From Deltaproteobacteria bacterium (GTDB lineage: Bacteria; JAUYMQ01), in assembly GCA_030698575.1 (NCBI GenBank), contig JAUYMQ010000361.1:1-5460 (forward strand): DNA of 5,460 nt. Reading direction: 5' to 3'. The first letter of the stretch is position 1, and every line of letters begins with the position of its first letter. Under the pieces are notes generated by a model that did no database searches, was not told the origin of the DNA, and saw only the letters and a list, made by a program, of their open reading frames with translations. Shown here piece by piece: positions 1 through 5,441 of the stretch. The translations under genes and the position numbers were made by a program.

Positions 1-209
1 AGGAGGCCCTCTTCAAGGCCATGGGCACCGGCTGGCCCCGGGGCGGAAAGCTCACGGACGTCGAACTCCATCAGGGCGCCGGCGGGCCGCGCATCGAGGT
101 CACCGGCGCGGCACGCGTAATTCTCGACGGCCGGCGCGTCAGCGAGATTGCGGTCACCACCTCCTGGGAGGGCAACCTGGCGCTCTGCCTGGTGCTGCTG
201 CTCCGCTAG
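1..209 (+). CDS. 3' end of an unrecognised gene (truncated by window edge)
   Basis: The reading frame is open from base 3 and stops at TAG 207-209, so about 68 C-terminal residues are visible; the true start lies outside the window. The ATG at 21 has no special claim to be the start, because the frame continues upstream as EALFKAM. The fragment has a glycine-rich stretch (GTGWPRGGKL), then alternating hydrophobic residues suggesting beta strands (PRIEVTGAARVILDGRRV), and ends in a hydrophobic tail (NLALCLVLLLR). The strand pattern is loosely like the C-terminal end of PhzF/DapF-fold epimerases, but no diagnostic motif is present and I do not assign a family. The next gene starts 33 nt downstream on the same strand, so the two may be co-transcribed. 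That this is a real coding end is likely; its function is unknown. Confidence 0.55.
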   Translation, partial: EALFKAMGTGWPRGGKLTDVELHQGAGGPRIEVTGAARVILDGRRVSEIAVTTSWEGNLALCLVLLLR

Positions 210-228
210 GATGCGCGATCGGCCGCGC

Positions 229-234
229 GAGGGG
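229..234 (+). promoter_or_regulatory. Ribosome binding site of the SGNH hydrolase gene
   Basis: GAGGGG lies 8 nt upstream of the ATG at 243, good Shine-Dalgarno spacing. It supports 243 as the start. The 33-nt gap after the previous stop shows no promoter-like elements, consistent with read-through from upstream. Confidence 0.6.
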
Positions 235-242
235 AATCACAC

Positions 243-1466
243 ATGCCGGATGAACGACCGGAACCGAATGCGGCGGGCGCGCCGCGGCCCCCGCTGCCGC
301 GCGCGAAGCGGATCCTGTTCGCCGCCGTCACCGCCCTGATCTCGATCTCGCTCCTGCTGGTGGCCGGCGAGATCGGCATCCGGATGTACCGCGCGAAGAC
401 GAAGCTCCCTTCACCCCGGAGCTTCATCGAGAATCCCCACGGAACCGGATCCTACCGCCTCCGGCCCCATCTCGATGCCGCCACCCGCGTCGCGGGGAAA
501 ACGATTGCTATCAGGACCAATGCCCACGGCATGCCCTGGCGCGAGGTGGCCCGGGAGAAGCCGGGCGGCGTCCGGCGCGTGGCCATCGTGGGTGACAGCT
601 TCGCGCAAGGGCTCTGGGCCGAATCGGCGGAGAAGGGGCTTGCCGGTGTGTTCGCATCCATCGTCGAGCCCGGCGGCTTCGAGGTTCTGAATTTCGGCGT
701 GTCAGGCTACGGGCTGGCCGACGTGGCGCTGCAGATCCGCGAGGAGGTGCTGGGCTTCGAGCCGGCCTTCATCGTGCTCGTCTTCTACGCGGGAAACGAC
801 TTCATCGACACCTACCTGGGGCTCGAGCGCTACGGGGTCAAGGACGGAGCGCTGGTGCACGACGACGCGGTCGTGCGTGCCAAGGTTCCGCCGGAGTTCA
901 ACCCCGCGGCCGTCCCGTTGCACGAGCGCCACGGGCCCTGGAAGCGCTGGACCCGCTCCCTCCGGCCGCACGTGAAGCTCTATGGCGCCTTGCGCGGGAT
1001 CAGCCGCCGGAAGTCCGAGCCGTTGCTGCAGGAGTTCAAGGTCCGGCAGAGCTTCACCGGGCGGACCTTCTGGTCACAGAAGCCCTACCCGCCGATTGCG
1101 AAGCAGGCCAGGGACGTGACGCTCGAGACCCTGGCCGCCATTTCGGAGACCTGCCGCGAGAACGACGTCACGCTCCTCGTCGCCGCACTGCCTTTCAAGG
1201 AGCAGGTGAGCAGCTACACGCAGCGCGGGTCCGACTTCGACATCGGGCGACCGCAGAGTTTCCTGCGGGAGTTCTGCGAAGAGCGAGGGATTCCCTATCA
1301 CGATCTGCTCCCTGCGATGCGCCACTACGTGCGCAGCAACCAGCGGAGCGTCTTCGTGACCGACGAGATTCACTTAAACGACGAGGGGCACGCGGTGGCG
1401 GGCGAGGAGATGGCGATCTGGTTCAGGGAGACGCTCGATCGCCTTTCCGCTCCCGGAGCCATGTGA
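243..1466 (+). CDS. Membrane-anchored SGNH/GDSL-type hydrolase
   Basis: This 407-residue protein has a proline-rich, basic N-terminus and one hydrophobic segment at about residues 24-43, so it is probably anchored in the inner membrane with its domain in the periplasm. The SGNH landmarks appear in order. Block I is VAIVGDSF with GDS at 117-119 (nucleophile Ser119). Block II is NFGVSGYG at 150-157 (oxyanion Gly). Block III is AGND with Asn185. Block V is TDEIHLND, giving the Asp374-x-x-His377 pair. The RTNAHGMPWRE stretch at 91-101, just before block I, matches the TN-x-x-G-x-R lead-in common in this subgroup of GDSL proteins. Family members are esterases, often sugar O-acetyl esterases or acyltransferase partners such as AlgJ/AlgX-type proteins. 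No MBOAT acyltransferase is in view, so the substrate is unknown. The start is chosen from the ATG and its Shine-Dalgarno. The 3' end overlaps the convergent isomerase-like gene by 44 bp. The fold is near certain, the substrate open. Confidence 0.88.
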   Translation: MPDERPEPNAAGAPRPPLPRAKRILFAAVTALISISLLLVAGEIGIRMYRAKTKLPSPRSFIENPHGTGSYRLRPHLDAATRVAGKTIAIRTNAHGMPWREVAREKPGGVRRVAIVGDSFAQGLWAESAEKGLAGVFASIVEPGGFEVLNFGVSGYGLADVALQIREEVLGFEPAFIVLVFYAGNDFIDTYLGLERYGVKDGALVHDDAVVRAKVPPEFNPAAVPLHERHGPWKRWTRSLRPHVKLYGALRGISRRKSEPLLQEFKVRQSFTGRTFWSQKPYPPIAKQARDVTLETLAAISETCRENDVTLLVAALPFKEQVSSYTQRGSDFDIGRPQSFLREFCEERGIPYHDLLPAMRHYVRSNQRSVFVTDEIHLNDEGHAVAGEEMAIWFRETLDRLSAPGAM

Positions 1467-2034
1467 TCGCCTCCTCCAGGTGATCGTCTCCCCAGAAAAG
1501 CTCGTCCCCGGCCAGGAAGCTCGGCGCGCCAAAGATGCCGAGCGCCTGCGCCTTTTCGGTCTGGGCCCGGAGCGCGTGCTTGACGTCATCCGCGCCCGCG
1601 CGGGCCAGCGCCTCATCCCCGACCCGCCCGATCTCCGCCAGGATTTCCTTCACGACCGCTGCGTCGCCGATCTCCCGATCCTCGACGAAATTCGCCCGGA
1701 AGACCGCGCGCGTGAACGACGGGCACCACCCCTCGTCCGAAGCGACGACCGCCGTCCGCGCGGCCAGGAGCCCGTTGCGCGGGAAGCGGGTGGGGCGGCG
1801 AAAGGGGAGGCCGTAGGCATTCGCGCGCCGCTCGAGATCGCGCCACATGTAGCGCCCCTTGGCGGGGTAGATGTTGAAGGGGGAGTCGTTCCACCCCTGC
1901 GCCGCGAAGATGGGGCCGAGCAGGAAGGGGCGCCAGCGCACGCTGATCCCTTCACGGGCGGCGACGTCCTCGATGCGCATGACGGTGAGATAGGAGTAGG
2001 TGCTTGCGAACTCGTACCAGAACTCAAGCTCCAC
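1423..2034 (-). CDS. 2-hydroxychromene-2-carboxylate isomerase-like protein (DsbA/kappa-GST fold)
   Basis: This is a thioredoxin-fold protein of the DsbA-like HCCA isomerase family, whose characterised members (NahD type) use glutathione to isomerise 2-hydroxychromene-2-carboxylate in naphthalene breakdown. From GTG 2034 it has about 203 residues, normal for the family. It opens with ELEFWYEFASTYSYL, equivalent to the DF-x-SP-x-SYL motif; the first Ser is the expected glutathione-activating residue, and the usual following Pro is Thr here. Further matches are the RPFLLGPIF strand, the KGRYMWRDLERRA helix, FPRN-x-LLAAR, and the cis-Pro loop GIFGAPSF followed by FWGDDHLEEAI. There is no CxxC, so it is not a disulfide oxidoreductase. 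The start is uncertain: GTG 2034 puts the first strand at the N-terminus as in homologues, while GTG 2067 adds 11 residues; neither has a clear Shine-Dalgarno. Either start overlaps the end of the acylase gene (11 or 44 nt), implying translational coupling. The family also contains many uncharacterised proteins, so the exact reaction is not established. Confidence 0.85.
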   Translation of the reverse strand: MELEFWYEFASTYSYLTVMRIEDVAAREGISVRWRPFLLGPIFAAQGWNDSPFNIYPAKGRYMWRDLERRANAYGLPFRRPTRFPRNGLLAARTAVVASDEGWCPSFTRAVFRANFVEDREIGDAAVVKEILAEIGRVGDEALARAGADDVKHALRAQTEKAQALGIFGAPSFLAGDELFWGDDHLEEAITWLRERKGDRASP

Positions 2035-4432
2035 GGGGGCCGTCCGCCGCCCGGAGGGTGAGCACACTCGTGCCGGGGAGATCGAGCGTCATGGGGACGT
2101 ATTCGCCCCGCAGCCAGAGCGCCGCGAGATCCTCGCGATGGGGCGATGCAAGGTTCCCCGACTGTCCCGCGTTCACGATGAAGGCGCTGCGCTCCGGATC
2201 GGCGAGATCGACCACCTGCCGCAGCCCCGGCCCCGCCACGTGCTTGAAGGGATGGGCGTAGAAGAACTGCCCGTTGTTCACCGTGAAGCTGGTGCCGCGG
2301 GAAGGGTAGGGCCCGAGGTTGAGCGAGGGGCCGAGAAGCGGATGGCCGCCCAGCGGGTGCGGCATGGTCAGCGTGTGGAGCCGCCCCCAGGTCCAGTGGC
2401 GCGGATCGGCACCCAGCTCGCGCTTCAGGTTGTCGAGGGCCCGGGTCATGGCGCGCATGAGAACGTCTTCGATGCGCTTCCCTTCCATCCATCCGGAGTT
2501 CGGATCGCGCAGCACGCGCTCCGAAGCCATGAGCGCCTCGTTCCAGTTCTCGAAGAGGAGCAGCCAGAGGTCCTCTCCCAACCGCGGTTCGAACACGTCG
2601 CGAAGCACCTGCGCGAACAGGCTGTGATAGATCGCCGCCGCCCGGCTGTCCGGCGTGCAGCGGAAGTCCCATTCGAGAAGCGTCTCGACGGCCCGGCGGA
2701 TCTGCTCCGCCCCCGGGCCGCGCAGATCGAGGCGCTCGAGGCGGTCCGCCCAGGGGGCGACGAGATCGCGCACGAACTCCTCGGCCTCGATCGAATGGAC
2801 GTCCTGCTGGATCGACTTCATCGTTTCAAGCGTGTGGCGCTGGATCTCGGAAAGCCGCTGGCGAATGCGCCGGATGCGGTAGGGCGGCTCCCAGTAGCTC
2901 GAGATGTAGAAGGGGTAGCTGTCGCTCACCGACTTGTTGTTCGCTGTCGCGATGAAGCCGCTGTCGGGATTGAGGACCTTGGGCTGGGCCTCGTAGGGGA
3001 CGAAGCCGGTCCACTCGAAATCATCCTCGCCGGGCGCGAGCCATCCGGGCACCGGCGTGGTGCCGCGGCCGTTCCGCCGGATGGGAATCCTGCCGGCGAG
3101 CACGTAGCCGATGTTCCCCTTGATATCGGCGTAGATGACGTTCTGGGCCGGCGAACCGAACTTCTCCAGCGCGGCGGAGAAGGCGTCGAAGTCCTGCGCA
3201 TGGTTCAGGTCGATGAGCGCCTCCACCTCGTTGGAGGGCTCGTGGCCGGTCCACTTGAAGGCGAGCACGTGGCCGTTCCCGCCGCCCACCGCGTCGGTGA
3301 GGACCGGCCCGTGGCGCGTCACCCGCACCTCGATCGGAACGTCCGCCTTCCCTTTGACCCCGATGGTCTCCTTCAGGACCGTCATGCTCTCGTACTGATC
3401 ACCCACGAGCACCTTGTGCGGGTCGTCGGGCGAGACACGCTCGACGAACAGATCGGCGTCGTGGGCCATGACGTTCGTCATGCCCCAGGCGATGGATCGG
3501 TTGCGCCCGATGGTCACCCCCGGCGCGCCGGGCAGCGTGACGCCCATTACTGAAAGATCCGGCGACTCGATGCCCGCGGCGTACCAGACGCCCGGCGAGG
3601 TGAGGAACAGATGGGGATCGCTGCAGAGGATGGGCTTTCCCGTCTTGCTGAGTGAGCCGTTGACGACCCAGTTGTTGCTTCCGCCGTGCGGGCCCACCCA
3701 GCCGTTGAAGAGCCGCAGCGCGACGTCGGCGGCGATCAGCGCCTCGGCCTCGCCCGGGCCCACATAGCTCAGGATGCGCGGATCCTCCGCCGGGTACTCG
3801 GGCGGCAGCAGCTCGCGCGCGAGCTGGGGCTGATCCGCCAGCACGTGCGAGAGCTGCCACTGGGCGAGCAACGATCGCCAGGAGTAGCAGAGCTGGTAGG
3901 CCATGCCCTTCACCATCGACACCGTGTCGACCGGCGCCCAAGGCTCGGGCTTGTACTTGAGCAGCTTGAACTCGAGAGGAAGCGGCCCCTTCGCGATGAA
4001 GGCGTTTACGCCTTCGGCGTACCGGTTGAGGGTCGCCATGCCTTTGTCCGAGATTGCCAGCTGGGCGATCTCGGCGGCGCGGCGGAGGCCGAGCACGCGC
4101 ATAAAGCGATCGAGGTCGGGCACCCGCTTGTTGCGGAAGACGACCGAGAGATCCTCCCAGCCCAGCGGCTCGTCGCCGAGAATCTCGGCGAGGCGCCCGG
4201 AGATGGCGCGCCGGTTGAAGTCCATCTGGAAGAGGCGCTCACACGCGTGCAGGAACCCGAGCGTCCTCCAGGCATCGCCCTCGCTCCGCGCGTGGATGCG
4301 GGGGATGGCGTACTCGTCGAAGCGCACCTGGACGTCGGCGTCGAGACCGGCGAGGTTCACCGTGCCCTGGTAGTCGGGCCGGGAGCGGCGGGAGAGGAGC
4401 CTGAGGACGGTACTAACAAGGGCGTTTTTCAT
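2024..4432 (-). CDS. Penicillin-acylase family N-terminal nucleophile hydrolase (S45)
   Basis: This 802-residue proenzyme is of normal family length. Such enzymes hydrolyse amide bonds (beta-lactam side chains, N-acyl-homoserine lactones, other acyl amides) after self-cleaving into alpha and beta chains. Numbered from ATG 4432, the cleavage site is Gly251|Ser252 in PHGGSNNWVV; Ser252 is the beta-chain nucleophile. Counting it as beta 1, His274 falls at beta 23 (SDPHLFL), Val321 at beta 70 (TNVMAHD), and Asn498 in TANNKS near beta 247. This is the Ser/His/Val/Asn set of cephalosporin acylase and PvdQ-type enzymes, not the Gln23/Ala69 of E. coli penicillin G acylase. Other family signatures are RHGPVL, YADIKGNIGYV, and the C-terminal GQSGNLASPHREDLAALW. 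ATG 4432 is preferred because GAGG lies 8 nt upstream; a TTG at 4486 would add 18 residues without family support. The N-terminus (MKNALVSTVLRLLSRRSR) is only weakly signal-like, so export is unproven. The 3' end overlaps the isomerase-like gene. Family confidence is high; substrate unknown. Confidence 0.93.
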   Translation of the reverse strand: MKNALVSTVLRLLSRRSRPDYQGTVNLAGLDADVQVRFDEYAIPRIHARSEGDAWRTLGFLHACERLFQMDFNRRAISGRLAEILGDEPLGWEDLSVVFRNKRVPDLDRFMRVLGLRRAAEIAQLAISDKGMATLNRYAEGVNAFIAKGPLPLEFKLLKYKPEPWAPVDTVSMVKGMAYQLCYSWRSLLAQWQLSHVLADQPQLARELLPPEYPAEDPRILSYVGPGEAEALIAADVALRLFNGWVGPHGGSNNWVVNGSLSKTGKPILCSDPHLFLTSPGVWYAAGIESPDLSVMGVTLPGAPGVTIGRNRSIAWGMTNVMAHDADLFVERVSPDDPHKVLVGDQYESMTVLKETIGVKGKADVPIEVRVTRHGPVLTDAVGGGNGHVLAFKWTGHEPSNEVEALIDLNHAQDFDAFSAALEKFGSPAQNVIYADIKGNIGYVLAGRIPIRRNGRGTTPVPGWLAPGEDDFEWTGFVPYEAQPKVLNPDSGFIATANNKSVSDSYPFYISSYWEPPYRIRRIRQRLSEIQRHTLETMKSIQQDVHSIEAEEFVRDLVAPWADRLERLDLRGPGAEQIRRAVETLLEWDFRCTPDSRAAAIYHSLFAQVLRDVFEPRLGEDLWLLLFENWNEALMASERVLRDPNSGWMEGKRIEDVLMRAMTRALDNLKRELGADPRHWTWGRLHTLTMPHPLGGHPLLGPSLNLGPYPSRGTSFTVNNGQFFYAHPFKHVAGPGLRQVVDLADPERSAFIVNAGQSGNLASPHREDLAALWLRGEYVPMTLDLPGTSVLTLRAADGPRGA

Positions 4433-4440
4433 GGTGTCAT

Positions 4441-4444
4441 CCTC
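4441..4444 (-). promoter_or_regulatory. Ribosome binding site deciding the acylase start
   Basis: On the minus strand GAGG is followed by 8 nt and then ATG at 4432. This favours the internal ATG over the TTG at 4486, which begins the longest open frame but has no comparable Shine-Dalgarno. Confidence 0.6.
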
Positions 4445-4487
4445 AGCGTTGGCTCGTGCTGGCTCGAACCGGCTGGAAGAAACCAAT

Positions 4488-4493
4488 ATTATC
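4488..4493 (-). promoter_or_regulatory. Possible -10 element for the acylase-isomerase pair
   Basis: The leader holds a small AT-rich island in otherwise GC-rich DNA. Read on the minus strand it contains GATAAT, 5 of 6 matches to TATAAT, about 55 nt upstream of the acylase ATG. No convincing -35 hexamer sits 16-18 nt further upstream, so this is only a candidate; an activator-dependent or alternative-sigma promoter is possible. Confidence 0.25.
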
Positions 4494-4520
4494 AGATAAG
4501 GACCGGACCCGGGGCGCCGC

Positions 4521-4551
4521 TTAAATAATGGGGTCAGACCCCTTTATTTAA
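4521..4551. repeat. Palindromic repeat copy A (REP-like hairpin) after the lipoprotein stop
   Basis: This is an imperfect palindrome of two 15-nt arms (TTAAATAATGGGGTC and its near-complement) around a single central A, with one mismatch in 15 pairs. The core is GGGGTCAGACCCC. Bases 4521-4549 are identical to the reverse complement of 5413-5441 (copy C), so A and C are inverted copies. It begins one base beyond the TGA (4553-4555) of the lipoprotein gene. Short palindromes dispersed in this way resemble REP elements mobilised by RAYT (Y1) transposases; no such transposase gene is in the window, so that origin is inferred. Confidence 0.8.
4521..4551 (-). terminator. Possible bidirectional intrinsic terminator formed by repeat A
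   Basis: Immediately after the lipoprotein stop, the minus-strand transcript can fold into GGGG-[UCUGA]-CCCC extended by A/U pairs, followed by AUUAUUU. The plus-strand transcript gives the mirror form followed by UUUAUUUAA. The GC core next to a U-rich flank resembles an intrinsic terminator in both directions, although the U-tract is interrupted. It would separate transcription of the lipoprotein gene from the acylase leader. Confidence 0.35.
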
Positions 4552-4552
4552 G

Positions 4553-5434
4553 TCAGGGGAAGATTTCGCAGCGGGCGATGTAGTCCTTGTTGGTGAACAT
4601 CCAGCGGGTGCCGAGATAGGGCGCCAGTATGACCGACCAGGGGCCCCACTCCCGGTCGAACTCCCAGCGGCGGATCTCCGCGAGCGGGACCGTCCGGTAA
4701 CTCCCCAGCACGATGGTCGAGGTGTCGTTCATCTCGATGAAGCCGCGGATGACCGGGAGATCGATCGGCCATGCGTTGCCGTCACGGTCGACGCCGAAAA
4801 CGACGTCCGGTGGAGCGCCCCTCGGGGGGGCGTAGCGCACTTGACCCACGGGCGCGCGGTGAACCTTCCCGTAGTAGTCCTGAACGACGCGCTCCCGCTT
4901 CTCCAGCGTCACGCGCCGGGCGCGCAGCGTGTGCTCGCGAAATTGCACGGGAAACTCACGCGGGCTTTCAATCCACTGCAGATCCTGGGCGTCGACGACC
5001 CGCGAAGCCGGCGTGTTCCGCTCGCGCAGGACGAGGCGATCCGAGAGCGCCGCCTCGAGCGTCCAGTGCTCAGCCGACCAGGTCGTGGCGTCGGCCGTCG
5101 TGAAGCGCCAGCAGGCCGTCTGCTCGAAAATGCCCGCCCGGGCCTTCTCGAATGCGGGGCGGGGGAGCTTCTTCACCTCCCGGTGAACCGCGCGGCTTCC
5201 GATGTTCGGCTTCGCCCATTTCTCGCGCTCTACCGTGACTACGTAGCCGACCAGCCGCTCCGGCGCCCCGGGCGCGGCGACAGTGTCGTCGGACGCGACG
5301 GCCACGTAGTTCAGGCGCTGGGCGCACCCGGGGAGAAGCAGCAGCAGCAGCAGGAGCAGGCCGGGCCGGATTAAAATAGCGGGGTCAGACCCCCTTACTT
5401 TAACCGGCACTAAAATAAAGGGGTCTGACCCCAT
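4553..5434 (-). CDS. Predicted lipoprotein of unknown function
   Basis: Up to 293 residues; I do not recognise the family. Near the N-terminus nine consecutive leucines (26-34) lead into the lipobox LPGC with Cys37, followed by Ala, which suggests lipidation and outer-membrane sorting. The mature part is soluble, Trp- and Arg-rich and predicted mostly beta. A segment at about 229-260 (GFIEMNDTSTIVLG then VPLAEIRRWEF) and perhaps another at 127-156 (LEAALSDRLVLRE then VVDAQDLQWIE) follow a 'strand, D-x-hydrophobic strand, V-P-x-x-x-I-x-x-hydrophobic' pattern seen in small beta-barrel modules; this is a pattern match only. The C-terminus is rich in Trp and Tyr. The start is doubtful: ATG 5434 lies inside repeat C and the first 22 residues are mostly translated repeat sequence. 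GTG 5410 is the other candidate. Neither has a Shine-Dalgarno, so the original start may have been altered by repeat insertion. Same strand as the acylase, 120 bp upstream. Confidence 0.68.
   Translation of the reverse strand: MGSDPFILVPVKVRGSDPAILIRPGLLLLLLLLLPGCAQRLNYVAVASDDTVAAPGAPERLVGYVVTVEREKWAKPNIGSRAVHREVKKLPRPAFEKARAGIFEQTACWRFTTADATTWSAEHWTLEAALSDRLVLRERNTPASRVVDAQDLQWIESPREFPVQFREHTLRARRVTLEKRERVVQDYYGKVHRAPVGQVRYAPPRGAPPDVVFGVDRDGNAWPIDLPVIRGFIEMNDTSTIVLGSYRTVPLAEIRRWEFDREWGPWSVILAPYLGTRWMFTNKDYIARCEIFP
5338..5353. repeat. CAG/CTG trinucleotide tract encoding the poly-Leu signal core
   Basis: Five uninterrupted GCA/CAG units (16 nt) lie inside the lipoprotein gene. Read on the minus strand they give consecutive CTG codons within the nine-leucine hydrophobic core just before the lipobox. 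Such a tract can gain or lose units by slippage in steps of three, changing signal length without breaking the frame. Confidence 0.7.
5371..5403. repeat. Palindromic repeat copy B (diverged, same orientation as A)
   Basis: Two 16-nt arms around a central A, 13 of 16 pairs complementary, with the same GGGGTCAGACCCC core as copy A and TTAA at both ends. It differs from A and C by an extra base on each side of the core and a few substitutions, so it is an older or different subtype. It lies inside the apparent lipoprotein frame, encoding GSDPAIL, and is only 7 bp from copy C in opposite orientation, an arrangement like paired REPs in a BIME. Confidence 0.75.
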
Positions 5435-5441
5435 TATTTAA
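5411..5441. repeat. Palindromic repeat copy C (inverted relative to A) at the lipoprotein start
   Basis: Two 15-nt arms around a central T, 13 of 15 pairs complementary. Bases 5413-5441 are the exact reverse complement of 4521-4549. The apparent ATG of the lipoprotein gene (5432-5434) lies in the right arm, and the first eight residues (MGSDPFIL) are translated repeat. With copy A it brackets the gene as an inverted pair 859 bp apart. Confidence 0.8.

Noticed and set aside
1480-2061. 193-codon plus-strand frame opposite the isomerase-like gene
   Set aside because: Shadow frame; the minus-strand product has consistent HCCA-isomerase motifs over its full length.
1650-2672. 340-codon minus-strand frame straddling the acylase and isomerase-like genes
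   Set aside because: It is a shifted reading of two real genes on the same strand, with low-complexity Arg/Ala/Ser/Pro content.
2000-3553. 517-codon open frame on the plus strand opposite the acylase gene
   Set aside because: It lies wholly antisense to a gene with clear family motifs, has an Arg/Pro/Val/His-rich composition typical of GC-rich shadow frames, and shows no domain or Shine-Dalgarno.
4433-4486. N-terminal extension of the acylase from TTG 4486
   Set aside because: A rare start codon with no clear Shine-Dalgarno, against ATG 4432 with GAGG at ideal spacing; the extra 18 residues do not resemble a signal peptide.
3686-4528. 280-codon plus-strand frame over the acylase 5' half and leader
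   Set aside because: Antisense shadow of the acylase; it extends into repeat A only because the repeat lacks a stop in that frame.
4841-5374. 177-codon plus-strand frame opposite the lipoprotein gene
   Set aside because: It ends in a poly-Gln run from the CAG tract and has no recognisable domain; the minus-strand frame has a signal core and lipobox.
4521-5441. Insertion sequence with terminal inverted repeats and a transposase inside
   Set aside because: The enclosed protein has a lipobox and no transposase motif, and no flanking target-site duplication is visible around the inverted copies.
5371-5441. CRISPR-like repeats
   Set aside because: Only two units in opposite orientation with a 7-bp gap, diverged from each other, and no spacers of regular length.
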